A stretch of 64,000 bases of DNA from Pararhodobacter sp. (GCF_034676545.1 NZ_JAUCBZ010000015.1:1705001-1769000), one strand, 5' to 3'. Shown: positions 41,037 through 51,406, numbered from the stretch's first letter. Notes: generated by a model not told the origin, from the sequence alone. Numbers and translations are program-made.

Positions 41037-41100
41037 GGTGTGTGCTTGCACGCACCGTCCGCCAACGCGACAAAGGGTGCGTGCAAGCACACACCCTACC
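41032..41100. repeat. Perfect 25-bp inverted repeat between convergent genes
   Basis: The left arm at 41032-41056 (GGTAGGGTGTGTGCTTGCAC then GCACC) and the right arm at 41076-41100 are exact reverse complements around a 19-base loop. It covers the CAP gene's stop codon and ends 11 bases before the end of choV. It could act as a bidirectional terminator. From memory the GTGCTTGCACGCACC core recurs in Rhodobacteraceae genomes, which would make it a dispersed element. Confidence 0.9.
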
Positions 41101-41110
41101 ACCGGCTTTC

Positions 41111-42235
41111 TCAGGCCTCACCCGGGTCCGCGATCGTGTCATCACGCCCGCGTTTCGCGGTCAGCGCGGCAACGGCGGAGGCATCGGTCAGCATCCCCAC
41201 GACATGCCCGCCCTCGGTCAGCATCAGCCGCCCCTTGGCCTCGGCCAGTTGTTGCATGGCCTCGCTGAGCAGCGTTTTCGCTGGCAGCGTCACGCCGGTC
41301 GGTGCGGGCCGCGGTGCCGGCACCATCGCGTCACGCGCCCGCAACACGCCCAAGGGGTTCATATGCGCCACGAAATCCGCAACATAGGCGTTGGCGGGCT
41401 TGGTATAAATCTCGGACGGGGTGCCGCACTGGATGATGCGCCCGCCTTCCATGATGGCAATCCGGTTGCCGATCTTGAACGCCTCGTCCAGATCGTGGCT
41501 CACAAAAATGATCGTGCGTTGCAGGCGTGATTGCAGATCCAGCAGCTCGTCTTGCAACCGGGTGCGGATCAGCGGGTCGAGCGCGCTGAACGGCTCGTCC
41601 ATCAGCAGGATCGGCGCATTCGTGGCAAAGGCCCGGGCCAGGCCCACACGCTGTTGCATCCCGCCGGACAATTCTCCGACCTTGCGCGTCGCCCATTGTG
41701 ACAGACCGACCAGTTCCAGCTGCTCATCAACCCGGCGCGTGCGCTCGGCGCGACTGACGCCTGCCAATTCCAGCCCCAGCCCGACATTCTCGCGCACGGT
41801 ACGCCAGGGCAGCAGGCCGAATTGCTGGAACACCATCGCCACATGGTTCATGCGCAGCTGGCGCAATTGTTTGCCGCTGGCTTTGGGGACGCTGAGCATT
41901 TGCGAGCCGTCATCGACCAGCACATCGCCTTGCACCACCGGGTTCAGCCCGTTCACCGCCCGCAACAGCGTCGATTTGCCCGAGCCGGACAGCCCCATCA
42001 GCACCAGGATTTCGCCCTCGGCGACATCCAGCGAGCAATCGTGCACGCCCAGGATCTGCCCGGTTTCCTTCTGGATATCGCTGCGTGACTGGCCGGTTTC
42101 CATCAGCGGAATGGCTTTATAGGGGTTGTCGCCAAAGACAATCGAGACATGCTGGAACGACACCGCAATCTTCGGTGCGTCATCCGAAACGCTGTCTGAT
42201 GCCTGGGATTCCAGTTCTACCATTGGATCGCTCAT
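41111..42235 (-). CDS. choV: Choline ABC transporter ATP-binding protein
   Basis: This 374-residue ATPase belongs to the quaternary-amine uptake family. Walker A is GLSGSGKST, the Q-loop is VFQQFGLLPWRT, the signature is LSGGMQQRVGLARA and Walker B is ILLMDEPFSALD. The C-terminal part resembles a reduced CBS-type regulatory tail. Its start overlaps the end of choW by four bases. The choX-choW-choV order and the adjacent bet genes point to choline rather than betaine as substrate. Confidence 0.93.
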   Translation of the reverse strand: MSDPMVELESQASDSVSDDAPKIAVSFQHVSIVFGDNPYKAIPLMETGQSRSDIQKETGQILGVHDCSLDVAEGEILVLMGLSGSGKSTLLRAVNGLNPVVQGDVLVDDGSQMLSVPKASGKQLRQLRMNHVAMVFQQFGLLPWRTVRENVGLGLELAGVSRAERTRRVDEQLELVGLSQWATRKVGELSGGMQQRVGLARAFATNAPILLMDEPFSALDPLIRTRLQDELLDLQSRLQRTIIFVSHDLDEAFKIGNRIAIMEGGRIIQCGTPSEIYTKPANAYVADFVAHMNPLGVLRARDAMVPAPRPAPTGVTLPAKTLLSEAMQQLAEAKGRLMLTEGGHVVGMLTDASAVAALTAKRGRDDTIADPGEA

Positions 42236-43083
42236 GACTTGGCCTCCACGCGCAACATGCGGTCCAGCATGATGGCGACGGCGACAATCACCGCGCCCGA
42301 TTCAAAGCCCAGCGTCGCATTGACCGAATTGAGCGCCCGCACCACCGGCACCCCAAGGCCCGGCGCACCGACCAGCCCGGCGATGACGACCATCGACAGC
42401 GACAGCATGATGGTCTGGTTCAGCCCGGCCATGATCTGCGGCAAGGCAAAGGGCAGCTCCACCTTCCAGATGCGCTGCATATTCGTTGCGCCAAAGGCGG
42501 TTGCGGCTTCGGTCAGATCGCTGGGCGTGCTGCGAATGCCCAGTTCGGTCAGGCGGATCGCGGCCGGCATGGCAAAGATCACCGTCGCCACCAGACCCGG
42601 CACCATGCCGAGCCCGAACAACACCAGCACCGGGATCAGGTAGACAAAGGTTGGCAGGGTCTGCATCAGGTCGAGAACCGGCGTCAACATGCGGTAGAAC
42701 CGGGGATGGTGCGCGGCGAAAATCCCCACCGGCACGCCGATCGCCATGCAGACGAAACAGGCCCCCAGGACCAGCGTCAGGGTCTGCATGGTCAAATCCC
42801 AATACCCTTGATTCAACGCGAACAGGGCGCAGCCCGTGACAATCGCAACCGAGACCCAGCGGCGTTGCAATGCCCAGGTGATGGCCGCAAAAATCGCGAT
42901 CAGAACCAGTGGATGCGGGAAACTCAGGGCGGCCGCCAGCCCGTCTATCGCCGCGCTGATGCCGGTTTCCAGCGAGTCGAAGAAGCGCCAGAAGTTGTCT
43001 TCAACCCAGGCAAAGCGGTCGGCAATGACGCGACCTAAAGGGATTTTGGCACCGGTGATGGCGTCAAGAATGGGATCGCTCAT
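42232..43083 (-). CDS. choW: Choline ABC transporter permease
   Basis: This 283-residue inner-membrane protein starts at the ATG at 43081-43083 (MSDPILDAITGAK). An N-terminal amphipathic stretch leads into several helices and the permease EAA-like loop, seen as TEAATAFGATNMQRIWKVELP. PTFVYLIPVLVLFGLGMVPG is typical of ProW/ChoW. It lies between choX and choV. Confidence 0.93.
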   Translation of the reverse strand: MSDPILDAITGAKIPLGRVIADRFAWVEDNFWRFFDSLETGISAAIDGLAAALSFPHPLVLIAIFAAITWALQRRWVSVAIVTGCALFALNQGYWDLTMQTLTLVLGACFVCMAIGVPVGIFAAHHPRFYRMLTPVLDLMQTLPTFVYLIPVLVLFGLGMVPGLVATVIFAMPAAIRLTELGIRSTPSDLTEAATAFGATNMQRIWKVELPFALPQIMAGLNQTIMLSLSMVVIAGLVGAPGLGVPVVRALNSVNATLGFESGAVIVAVAIMLDRMLRVEAKS

Positions 43084-43150
43084 GCGTGTTCCGCTCGTCA
43101 TTATGGCCTCGGCCCGCGCGGGGCGGCCCGAGGCGGGAGGGTGGTGGTGA

Positions 43151-44077
43151 TCAGTTCAAAGCCGCTGTGACAGCCGCCAAACCGTCTTCACCGCCCGCCG
43201 TGGTGACGCCGTCCAGCCACGGGCCCAGAACGTCCGGATGGGCCGCCAGCCAGGCCGCCGCGGCCGCATCAGGCGCGACGCCGTCGTTCAGGATCGCGCC
43301 CATGATCTCGTTTTCCATCGCAAGGCTGAATTCGAGATTGGTCAGAAACGCGCCGACGTTCGGGCATTCCTCGACATAGCCCGCGCGGGTGTTGGTGCGC
43401 ACTTCAGCGCCGCCATAATTCGGGCCGAAATACTCATCGCCACCATCCAGATAGGTCAGCTCGAAATTCGCGTTCATCGGGTGCGGGGCCCAGCCCAGAA
43501 ACACCACCGGCTGCTCGCGCCGTTCCGAGCGCTGAACCTGCGCCAACATGCCCTGCTCAGAGCTTTCGACAACCCGGAATCCGCTCATGCCGAAGGCATC
43601 GGCCTCGATCATGTCCAGAATCAGGCGGTTGCCGTCATTGCCCGGCTCGATCCCGTAAATCTCGCCGTCCAGCGCCTCGCGGTGGGTTGCGATATCGGCA
43701 AAGCTGGTGATGCCCAGCGCGGCACCGGCAGCATTGGTGGCCAGCGTGTATTTCGCGCCGGTCAGGTTCACGCGCACGGTGTCCACGGTGCCCGCCTCGC
43801 GATAAGGCGCGATATCGGCCTCCATCGTCGGCATCCAGTTGCCCAGGAACACGTCGATATCCCCCTCGGCCAGCGAGGTGTAAGTCACGGGAACCGACAG
43901 CAGCAACACCTCGGTCTGATAGCCAAGCGCGCTCAAGACGGTGCTGGCGACGGCGGTGGTGGCGGTGATGTCGGTCCAGCCCACATCCGAGAAGCGCACC
44001 GTGCCGCAATCGGCAAAGGCCGGGGCGCAGGTCAGGGCAAGCGCGGCGGTGGCGGTGGAAAGGCGTTTGATGGTCAT
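43151..44077 (-). CDS. choX: Choline ABC transporter substrate-binding protein
   Basis: This 308-residue periplasmic protein has a clear signal peptide (MTIKRLSTATAALALTCAPAFA). VRFSDVGWTDITATTAVAS, then DIDVFLGNWMPTM and VVFLGWAPHPMN, carry the aromatic residues that form the cation-pi box in quaternary-amine binders. It is first gene of choXWV, divergent from betI, with a candidate BetI operator in the intergenic region. Confidence 0.93.
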   Translation of the reverse strand: MTIKRLSTATAALALTCAPAFADCGTVRFSDVGWTDITATTAVASTVLSALGYQTEVLLLSVPVTYTSLAEGDIDVFLGNWMPTMEADIAPYREAGTVDTVRVNLTGAKYTLATNAAGAALGITSFADIATHREALDGEIYGIEPGNDGNRLILDMIEADAFGMSGFRVVESSEQGMLAQVQRSERREQPVVFLGWAPHPMNANFELTYLDGGDEYFGPNYGGAEVRTNTRAGYVEECPNVGAFLTNLEFSLAMENEIMGAILNDGVAPDAAAAAWLAAHPDVLGPWLDGVTTAGGEDGLAAVTAALN

Positions 44078-44101
44078 GGTCGTCTCCTGTTGGTCTTTTT
44101 G

Positions 44102-44121
44102 TTGATTGACGAGTCAATAAA
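44102..44121. promoter_or_regulatory. Candidate BetI operator
   Basis: TTGATTGAC-GA-GTCAATAAA is an inverted repeat with nine-base arms and one mismatch, placed between the divergent choX and betI genes. TetR-type BetI is known to bind AT-rich dyads containing ATTGA-type arms near bet promoters. The site could control both transcription units. Confidence 0.6.
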
Positions 44122-44195
44122 CGATCGTCTAGCAGGGAATCAACTGGTTTATCGGGTGAGCACCACATGCCCCTTCCACAAAAGGAGAGCCACAC

Positions 44196-44774
44196 ATGCC
44201 CAAGATCGGCATGGAGCCTATACGACGTGCCTCGCTGATCAAGGCCACAATCGCCGAAATCGGTGACGTGGGCAGCCTTGAGGTGACGGTCAGCCGGATC
44301 GCCAAGCGCGCGGGCATGTCCTCGGCGCTGGCGCATCATTATTTCGGCTCGAAACACGCGATTTTTCTGGCGGCGATGCGGCATGTCCTGACCGTGTTCG
44401 GCGCCGAAGTGCGCGGCGCCTTGACCGCCGCCGAGACGCCCGAACTGCGGGTGCGCGCGGTGATCCGGGCGTCGTTCTCGGGCGCGAATTTCCGCCGCGA
44501 GGTGATCTCGGCGTGGCTGAATTTCTACGTTCTTGCCCAGACCCAGCCCGAGGCCCGGCGGCTTTTGCGCGTCTACCAACGGCGCTTGATCTCGAACCTG
44601 ACCCACGGCTTGCGCCCCATCGCCAAGGGTCGGCACCAGACCATCGCCCGCACCATCGCCGCGATGATCGACGGCGCCTATCTGCACGCCGCCCTTGGCC
44701 CCGAAACCCCCGATGCGCTCTCTGCCGAGGCGCTGGTGGAAGCCTATTTATCCCTTGCCCTGAAGGAGTGCTGA
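44196..44774 (+). CDS. betI: Choline-responsive repressor BetI (TetR family)
   Basis: This 192-residue protein starts at the ATG at 44196 with AAGGAG before it. It begins [19 protein letters not shown], the BetI N-terminus, with the helix-turn-helix in [20 protein letters not shown]. The ligand domain includes [17 protein letters not shown]. By family it represses bet (and here probably cho) genes until choline is present. It is first gene of betI-betB-betA, with a one-base gap to betB. Confidence 0.95.
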   Translation: MPKIGMEPIRRASLIKATIAEIGDVGSLEVTVSRIAKRAGMSSALAHHYFGSKHAIFLAAMRHVLTVFGAEVRGALTAAETPELRVRAVIRASFSGANFRREVISAWLNFYVLAQTQPEARRLLRVYQRRLISNLTHGLRPIAKGRHQTIARTIAAMIDGAYLHAALGPETPDALSAEALVEAYLSLALKEC

Positions 44775-44775
44775 G

Positions 44776-46230
44776 ATGCGCGCCCAACCCGTTGCCAGCC
44801 ATTTCATTGACGGCGCTTACGTCGAGGACACCTCCGGCGCGCCCATCGACTGCGTCTATGCCGCCACCGGCGAGGTGATCGCGCGCCTGCACGAGGCCAC
44901 GCCGGCCCTGATCGACCAAGCCCTTGCCGCCGCCGCCCGCGCGCAGGTCGCCTGGGCTGCGCTGCGCCCCGTCGAGCGGGGCCGCGTCTTGCATAAAGCC
45001 GCCGAGATCATCCGCGCCCGCAACCGGGAATTGTCAGAGCTGGAATCCCTCGATACCGGCAAACCGTTGCAGGAAACGCTGGTCGCCGACGCCTCCTCGG
45101 GGGCCGATGCGCTGGAATATTTCGCCGGTTTCGCCGCAACCGTCACCGGCCAGACAGTCCCCGTCGGCGGCGGTGATTTCGTCTACACCTTGCGCGAACC
45201 CCTGGGCGTCTGCGTCGGCATCGGTGCGTGGAATTACCCCACGCAGATCGCCTGCTGGAAGGCCGCGCCCGCCTTGGCCTTTGGCAACGCGATGGTGTTC
45301 AAACCCTCCGAGGTGACGCCGCTTTGCGCCCTGAAAGTGGCCGAGATATTCATCGACGCGGGCGCGCCGGCAGGCTTGTTCAACGTCATTCAGGGGCGCG
45401 GCGCGGTGGGGGCTTCCCTCATCACCGACAGCCGCGTCGCCAAAGTCAGCCTGACCGGCTCGGTGCCCACCGGTCGCAAGGTCTATGCCGCGGCCGCCGA
45501 TGGCATCCGCCATGTCACCATGGAACTGGGCGGCAAATCCCCGATCCTCGTGTTCGACGACGCCAGCCTCGAGGACGCGGTCGGCGCGGCGATGCTGGGC
45601 AACTTCTATTCCTCGGGCCAGATCTGTTCCAACGGCACGCGGGTGTTCGTGCAAAAGGGCATCAAGGCCCGGTTCCTGGAGCGCCTCAAAGCCCGGACCG
45701 AGGCGATCATCATCGGTGAACCCCTTGACGAGGCAACACAATTCGGCCCGCTGATCACCGCCGAGCACCTCGACAAGGTCATGGGCTACGTTGATCTCGG
45801 CCTCAAGGAAGGGGCTACACTGCTGACCGGCGGCGCGCGTCTGAACCGCCCCGGCCACTACATGCAGCCCACGGTGTTCACCGATGTCACCGACACCATG
45901 ACCATCGCCCGCGAGGAAATCTTTGGCCCGGTCATGGCGGTCCTCGACTTCGACACTGAATCCGAGGCCATCACCCGCGCCAATGCCACCGACTTCGGCC
46001 TCGCCGCCGGGGTGTTCACCGCTGATCTGGCCCGCGCCCACCGTGTCGCCGCCCGGTTTCAGGCCGGCACCTGCTGGATCAACGCCTATAACCTCACCCC
46101 GGTCGAGGCCCCGTTCGGGGGCTCGAAACTGTCGGGCGTGGGCCGCGAGAATGGTCACGGCGCGCTGGAATACTACACCCAAGTCAAATCGGTCTATGTG
46201 GGCACCGGCCCCGTCGACGCACCCTATTGA
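44776..46230 (+). CDS. betB: Betaine aldehyde dehydrogenase
   Basis: This 484-residue NAD(P)-dependent enzyme oxidises betaine aldehyde to glycine betaine in the cytosol. The catalytic Glu lies in [15 protein letters not shown] and the catalytic Cys in [32 protein letters not shown] and [14 protein letters not shown] are typical of the betaine aldehyde dehydrogenase branch. It is located between betI and betA. Confidence 0.96.
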   Translation: MRAQPVASHFIDGAYVEDTSGAPIDCVYAATGEVIARLHEATPALIDQALAAAARAQVAWAALRPVERGRVLHKAAEIIRARNRELSELESLDTGKPLQETLVADASSGADALEYFAGFAATVTGQTVPVGGGDFVYTLREPLGVCVGIGAWNYPTQIACWKAAPALAFGNAMVFKPSEVTPLCALKVAEIFIDAGAPAGLFNVIQGRGAVGASLITDSRVAKVSLTGSVPTGRKVYAAAADGIRHVTMELGGKSPILVFDDASLEDAVGAAMLGNFYSSGQICSNGTRVFVQKGIKARFLERLKARTEAIIIGEPLDEATQFGPLITAEHLDKVMGYVDLGLKEGATLLTGGARLNRPGHYMQPTVFTDVTDTMTIAREEIFGPVMAVLDFDTESEAITRANATDFGLAAGVFTADLARAHRVAARFQAGTCWINAYNLTPVEAPFGGSKLSGVGRENGHGALEYYTQVKSVYVGTGPVDAPY

Positions 46231-46239
46231 GGTCCTGAC

Positions 46240-47892
46240 ATGAACGCGGAATATGTGATTGTTGGCGCGGGCTCTGGTGGCTCCGCCGTGGCGTATCGGC
46301 TGGCCGAAGCCGGGCATTCGGTGGTGGTCATCGAATTTGGCGGCACCGACGCCGGGCCCTTCATCCAGATGCCCGGCGCGCTCTCCTACCCGATGAACAT
46401 GGCGCGCTACGATTGGGGGCTGCGCACGGAACCCGAGCCTCATTTGGGCGGACGGACCCTGGCGACGCCGCGTGGAAAAGTGATCGGCGGATCGTCCAGC
46501 ATCAACGGCATGGTCTATGTGCGCGGTCATGCGCAGGATTATGATCATTGGGCCGAACAAGGGGCAGATGGCTGGTCCTACGCCGATGTTTTGCCGTATT
46601 TCAAACGCATGGAGCAATGGCACGGCGCCGAGGATGCGGGCACCGGCACCGATTGGCGCGGCACCGACGGCCCGTTGCACATCAGCCGTGGCAAGCGCGC
46701 AAACCCGCTGATTGACGCCTTCATCGCGGCGGGCAAGGAGGCGGGTTACCCCGTCACCCCCGATTACAACGGCCAACAACAAGAGGGATTTGGCGCGATG
46801 GAGGCCACGATCTATCGTGGTGAGCGTTGGTCGGCGGCCAAGGCCTATCTGAAACCGGCGCTGAAAACCGGCCGCGTGAGGCTGAAACGCGGGCTGGCGG
46901 CGCGGGTGATCCTTGAGGATGGGCGTGCAACCGGCGTTGAACTGGCCAACGGCCAGCGGGTGGTGGCGACGCGCGAGGTGATCCTCGCCGCCTCGTCGAT
47001 CAACACGCCCAAGCTGCTGCTGCTGTCGGGCATCGGCCCCGCCGCGCATCTTGCCGAGCATGGTATCGAAGTGATCGCCGACCGCCCCGGTGTGGGTGCG
47101 AACCTGCAAGATCACCTTGAGCTCTATCTGCAATTTGCCACCAAGGACCCGATATCCCTTTATAAATATTGGAACTTCTGGGGCAAAGCCTATACCGGCG
47201 CGATGTGGCTTCTGTTCGGCAAAGGGCCGGGCGCGTCGAATCAATTTGAAAGCTGCGGCTTCATTCGGTCGGCGGCCGGCATCCCCTATCCCGATCTGCA
47301 ATATCATTTTCTGCCCATCGCCGTGCGCTATGACGGGCAGGCCGCCGCCGAGGGGCACGGGTTTCAGGCCCATGTCGGCCCGATGCGCTCTAAATCGCGC
47401 GGCACGGTGCGCTTGCGCTCGACCGATCCCGCCGAAGCCCCGGCCATCAAGTTCAACTACATGTCCCATCCCGACGACTGGACCGAATTCCGCGCCGCGA
47501 TTCGCCTCACCCGCGAGATCATGGCCCAACCCGCCATTGCCCAATACATCAAACACGAGATCCAGCCCGGCGTGGACCTGCAAGACGATGCCGCCCTCGA
47601 TGCGTTCATCACCGAGCACGCCGAAAGCGCCTTTCATCCCTGCGGGACGACGCGGATGGGGCGTGCGGATGATCCCGAGGCGGTGGTTGATGCGCATGGT
47701 CGGGTGATCGGTGTCGAGGGCTTGCGGGTTGCCGACAGTTCCGTCTTTCCGCGCATCACGAATGGCAACCTGAACGGCCCGTCGATCATGGTCGGCGAGA
47801 AGATGGCGGACCATATCCTGGGCCGCAATCCCTTGCCCGCCTCCAATCAGGAGCCGTGGATCAACCCGCATTGGCAGACCCGCCAACGTTAG
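46240..47892 (+). CDS. betA: Choline dehydrogenase
   Basis: This 550-residue GMC-family flavoenzyme, probably membrane-associated, oxidises choline to betaine aldehyde. The FAD dinucleotide motif is [21 protein letters not shown] signature 1 is [20 protein letters not shown], signature 2 is in [18 protein letters not shown], and the catalytic His is in HPCGTTRMG. It follows betB by nine bases and completes the betIBA unit. Confidence 0.96.
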   Translation: MNAEYVIVGAGSGGSAVAYRLAEAGHSVVVIEFGGTDAGPFIQMPGALSYPMNMARYDWGLRTEPEPHLGGRTLATPRGKVIGGSSSINGMVYVRGHAQDYDHWAEQGADGWSYADVLPYFKRMEQWHGAEDAGTGTDWRGTDGPLHISRGKRANPLIDAFIAAGKEAGYPVTPDYNGQQQEGFGAMEATIYRGERWSAAKAYLKPALKTGRVRLKRGLAARVILEDGRATGVELANGQRVVATREVILAASSINTPKLLLLSGIGPAAHLAEHGIEVIADRPGVGANLQDHLELYLQFATKDPISLYKYWNFWGKAYTGAMWLLFGKGPGASNQFESCGFIRSAAGIPYPDLQYHFLPIAVRYDGQAAAEGHGFQAHVGPMRSKSRGTVRLRSTDPAEAPAIKFNYMSHPDDWTEFRAAIRLTREIMAQPAIAQYIKHEIQPGVDLQDDAALDAFITEHAESAFHPCGTTRMGRADDPEAVVDAHGRVIGVEGLRVADSSVFPRITNGNLNGPSIMVGEKMADHILGRNPLPASNQEPWINPHWQTRQR

Positions 47893-48045
47893 GGCAAGGC
47901 GCCCCGGTGATTTGGTGCCGGCAGCGTGGATTTGTCGCTGACAGTTTGAAAAGGCTACATCATTTGCGCGACCTCTGATTCAGATCAAGGCACGTCCTTG
48001 AGCAGTTGATAGCCTGAAGATCGAACCTGAAGATGGAGTTAACAG

Positions 48046-48288
48046 ATGTCGCACACGCCACATGAACTGGCCGACGAATTCCCGGCTGATGTCGAAAAGA
48101 TGCAGGCGCTCAAGCAACAGGACGCGCATTTCGCCAAGCTTTTTGATGAGTATCACATTCTGAACGGGCAGATCCATCGGGCGGAAACCGACGTCGAACC
48201 GATGTCGGACGCGCATCAGATTGAGCTTCGCAAGAAGCGTATGGCGGCCAAGGATGCGATCGCGAAGATGCTCAAAGAGGCACAATAA
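48046..48288 (+). CDS. DUF465 (YdcH-like) small protein
   Basis: This is an 80-residue, charged, all-helical protein. ALKQQDAHFAKLFDEYHILN, then GQIHRAETDVEPMSD and LRKKRMAAKDAI, follow the DUF465/YdcH pattern. Its function is unknown. It is monocistronic, with a GATGGAG ribosome-binding region and a hairpin directly after the stop. Confidence 0.92.
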   Translation: MSHTPHELADEFPADVEKMQALKQQDAHFAKLFDEYHILNGQIHRAETDVEPMSDAHQIELRKKRMAAKDAIAKMLKEAQ

Positions 48289-48294
48289 CGCGCG

Positions 48295-48322
48295 AATTCG
48301 GGCCGCCTTGGCGGCCCGAATT
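48295..48322 (+). terminator. Hairpin terminator after the DUF465 gene
   Basis: AATTCGGGCCGCC (48295-48307) and GGCGGCCCGAATT (48310-48322) form a perfect 13-bp inverted repeat, whose central bases must open to make the loop. It lies between the convergent DUF465 and pccR genes and may serve both. It lacks a clear T-tract. Confidence 0.7.
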
Positions 48323-48327
48323 GTCGC

Positions 48328-49731
48328 TCAGGGGCTCTGATTGTCGATGGAATAGGGCAGGACGCCGCGCCGGTCATGATCAATGCGCAGCCCTTGTTCC
48401 AGCGGCGGAACCGAGCGCTGATGGCAGTTCGGCCTTGCGCAGATTCGGCAGGATATGCCAATCGGCTCAAAGGCTTGTGGGTTGGTCAGGTCCATGTCAT
48501 CGGCGTAGGTCAAGGCCTCGGCGTGGCGGATTTCACACCCCAGCCCGATGGCATACCGCCGGACCGGCGCGCGAAACGATCCGCCGCGTTTCGACACGTC
48601 CCGCGCAAGGCAGATATACCGGACCCCGTCCGGCGTTTCCGCCAATTGCCGCAGGAAGCGACCGGGTGTTTCGAACGCCTGATGCACATTCCACAGCGGG
48701 CACGCGCCCCCATAGCGCGCGAATTGCAACCGCGTCGCCGAGTGGCGTTTGGTGATCGTTCCGGCCTGATCCACGCGCACAAAGAAAAAGGGCACGCCCT
48801 TCGCGCCGGGCCGCTGCAAGGTCGACAGGCGATGGGCGATTTGCTCGATCGAGGCACCAAAGCGATCCGACAGCATTTCCAGATCATGGCGGGTTTCCTG
48901 CGCGGCGCTCAGGAACGCGCGATAGGGCAGCAGCGCCGCCCCGGCGAAATAATTGGCCAGGCCGATCTTGGCGATGGCGCGCGCCTCGGATGTCTGGAAC
49001 CGCGCGAGGTCCAGGGTCGCCTCGAGCAGGTCGTTTTGGGTCAGCAGCGCCACCTGATGCAGCAGTTGAAAGCGCCGTGTCGCGGCCGAGGCATTTGTCG
49101 ATAAAGTGAGAATTTTACGCTGCGGCTCAAAGCGCCTCAGCATGGAATTATCGGAAAATTGCAAGCTGATGCCGCGGCGCTCCAGCACCGATGCGGCCCG
49201 GGCGTCGATGCTGTCGGGGCCTTGGGCAAAATGCTCCGCCGCGCGATCCACGGCGTCGATATAGTTGTCGCAATAGTGGAAGAAGTCGCGCACATCTTCC
49301 CACGGTGAGGCGCGCAGCACCTGATCATCACGCCCCAATGCTTCATCAAGAGAGGCCAACCGTTCATGCGTTTCGCGGTACGCACGGTGCAGGGCCAGCA
49401 AGGCCCGTGCCACGCCGGGCGCATTCGATGCCACCAGCCGCAGGTCGGCCGGCGAGGGGGCAGGGGCGGGGAATACCGGGTCGGCCAGGGCCTCGCGCAG
49501 GTCCGATACCATGCGCTCGCTGTCGCCCGTGGACAGCTCGGTCACATCGGTGCCAAATTCGCGCGCCAACGCCAGAACCACCGCCGTCGAGACGGGCCGG
49601 TTGTTGTTCTCCATCTGGTTCAGATAGGGCAGCGAAACACCCAGCCGCGCCGCGAATTCCTTTTGCGTCAATTGCAGACGCGTGCGGATTTCCCGCAATT
49701 TCGCGCCGGCATAGAGTTTTTGAATGGCCAT
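48328..49731 (-). CDS. pccR: Short-chain fatty acyl-CoA regulator PccR (ScfR family)
   Basis: This is a 467-residue transcription regulator. An N-terminal XRE helix-turn-helix (LREIRTRLQLTQKEFAARLG, LNQMENNNRPVS) is followed by an IrrE-like region and a C-terminal domain with the Cys cluster ISCRICARPNCHQ. This is the ScfR plan. Rhodobacter sphaeroides PccR controls propionyl-CoA assimilation and sits near pccB, as here. TTTGCAAA-type half sites occur just upstream of this gene and upstream of pccB. The ligand is inferred to be propionyl-CoA. Confidence 0.87.
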   Translation of the reverse strand: MAIQKLYAGAKLREIRTRLQLTQKEFAARLGVSLPYLNQMENNNRPVSTAVVLALAREFGTDVTELSTGDSERMVSDLREALADPVFPAPAPSPADLRLVASNAPGVARALLALHRAYRETHERLASLDEALGRDDQVLRASPWEDVRDFFHYCDNYIDAVDRAAEHFAQGPDSIDARAASVLERRGISLQFSDNSMLRRFEPQRKILTLSTNASAATRRFQLLHQVALLTQNDLLEATLDLARFQTSEARAIAKIGLANYFAGAALLPYRAFLSAAQETRHDLEMLSDRFGASIEQIAHRLSTLQRPGAKGVPFFFVRVDQAGTITKRHSATRLQFARYGGACPLWNVHQAFETPGRFLRQLAETPDGVRYICLARDVSKRGGSFRAPVRRYAIGLGCEIRHAEALTYADDMDLTNPQAFEPIGISCRICARPNCHQRSVPPLEQGLRIDHDRRGVLPYSIDNQSP

Positions 49732-49744
49732 TGTCGTTCCGGGG

Positions 49745-49787
49745 TTTGCAACTATGCCACGCTAGCTTTGCAAACCCGGTTTGCCAA
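49745..49787. promoter_or_regulatory. Candidate PccR site upstream of pccR
   Basis: TTTGCAAAC-CCG-GTTTGCCAA (49767-49787) is a dyad with one mismatch, and a further TTTGCAAC lies at 49745. I recall the Rhodobacter PccR motif as TTTGCAAA-N4-TTTGCAAA. Here the spacing between half sites is five. Its position 14-56 bases before the pccR start suggests autoregulation. Confidence 0.55.
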
Positions 49788-49796
49788 GGCCTGTGG

Positions 49797-51007
49797 TCAG
49801 ACGCCCAGCGTCCGGTTGCGCAGGATCACCATGGTGATGGCCAGGATCGAGCCGACCATGCACGCCGCCATCAGGCCCAGCAGCGGCCAGGCCCCGGTCT
49901 CGGCGGTCAGGACGGCCCCGGCGAGGGCGGAGATCGCCGCACCACCGCCAATCATGAACGCGCCGCCAAGCCCGGATGCGGTGCCCGCCAGATGCGGCGC
50001 ACCGAGAGCATTCCAGCGCTGGAGTTCGGCAGCACCATGCCATTGCCGATGCCGACGATCAGGAACGGCAGGAAAAAGCCCAGCGCGCCGCCAAGCCCTG
50101 TGTAAACGGCGATGATTTGCACCACGAGGCCGATCGACATGGTGACATTGCCCCAGACGATCATGCGGATCGTGCCCATGCGCGTGGAGTAGCGGCCCGA
50201 CAGGAAATTCCCGGTGCCATAGCCGATGCCGACCGCGCCGAAATACAGACCCAATTCGCTGGGCGTTAACCCATAGAGCACGGTCCCCACGAACGGCGCG
50301 CCACCAAGATAGGCAAAGAACACCCCCGAGGCGAAGGCGGAGCTGAGCACATAGCCCCAAAACCGGGGTGAGAGCAGCAGCTCTGGATATTCGCGCACCT
50401 GTGCCTTGAAACTGGTGGGGCGGTTGACCGATGTCTCGCCCAAATCCGCCCAGGTCAGCGCCGTGACCAACAAGCCCAGCACCAGCAGCACGGTGAAGCT
50501 GGCCTGCCAGCCGTATAACTCGTCCAACATACCGCCGACGACCGGCCCCAACATCGGCACGACAGACATGCCCAGCGTGATATAGCCGATCATCGAGGCG
50601 GCGCGTGCTTCGTCGACCATGTCGCGCACAATCGCCCGGCTCAACGTCATCGACGTGGCAATCGAGGCCTGAAGCATGCGGAAAACGAGGAAGGTTTCGG
50701 CGTTCGGGGCAAGCAAGGTGCCAACGCTGGCAACGGCAAAGACTCCCATGGAAATCAACAAGATGCGCCGACGGCCAAAGCGGTCCGAAATTGGCCCGAT
50801 GATCAATTGCAGCAACGCGCTGAAGCCCAGATAGACCGAAATCGACAGTTGCATCAGGCCATAATCGGCCTGGAAATACTCGGCCATATTCGGCAGCGAC
50901 GGCACGAAAATATTCATCGACAGCGCCGCCACCCCCGCGATCAAGATCAGCGTGAGGATATGCGGTGGCGTGGTTCGATCAAGGAACCGGGGGATGGCGG
51001 TATTCAT
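49797..51007 (-). pseudogene. Bcr/CflA-family MFS efflux transporter (one-base frameshift)
   Basis: Starting at the ATG at 51005-51007 (MNTAIPRFLDRTT), twelve hydrophobic helices of an MFS drug exporter are seen. QLIIGPISDRFGRRR is the signature loop between helices 2 and 3. The frame breaks near 49994-49998, where GCGGCG on the plus strand should read GCGGGCG. Adding that base restores MLSVRPHLAGTASGLGGAFM and the last helices to 49797, about 403 residues. Both parts are well preserved, so a sequence error is likely. Bicyclomycin/sulfonamide-type substrates are typical of the family, but the real substrate is unknown. Confidence 0.83.
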
Positions 51008-51055
51008 TACACAAGTGTATTGACGCTCCGGTTCGCTGTCCAGCAAGATTGCGCC

Positions 51056-51406
51056 TTATAATGGTCGCAGGAAAATCACCCCGGCACCAACCGCGATCAA
51101 GGTAAACCCAAGCCCGTGGTTCCAGGTGATGGGTTCGCGCAGGTAGAACACCGAGAAAATCGCGAAAACGCTGAGTGTGATCACCTCCTGCAGTGTTTTC
51201 AGTTCCGCCGCGGACAGCACCGAATGGCCGATGCGATTCGCGGGCACTTGCAGGAGATACTCGAAAAACGCGATGCCCCAGCTGATCATGATCACCGCCA
51301 TCAGCGGCGCATTGCGGTAATTCAGGTGGCCATACCACGCGAAGGTCATGAAAACATTGGAGGCAATGAGCAGCAGGACCGTGATCAGAGGGACAGGCAG
51401 GGACAT
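51056..51406 (-). CDS. DUF486 small membrane protein (DMT-like)
   Basis: This 116-residue protein has four hydrophobic helices. VFMTFAWYGHLNYR, then WGIAFFEYLLQVPANRIGH and LKTLQEVITLSVFAIFS, match the DUF486 family, which is related to small DMT transporters. Its function is unknown. It lies upstream of the MFS gene on the same strand with a gap of about 50 bases, divergent from pccB. Confidence 0.9.
   Translation of the reverse strand: MSLPVPLITVLLLIASNVFMTFAWYGHLNYRNAPLMAVIMISWGIAFFEYLLQVPANRIGHSVLSAAELKTLQEVITLSVFAIFSVFYLREPITWNHGLGFTLIAVGAGVIFLRPL

Noticed and set aside
45034..47886. Very long open frame antisense to betA and betB (about 950 codons)
   Set aside because: It mirrors high-GC codon structure of real genes on the other strand, has compositionally odd His/Arg-rich protein, and matches no family.
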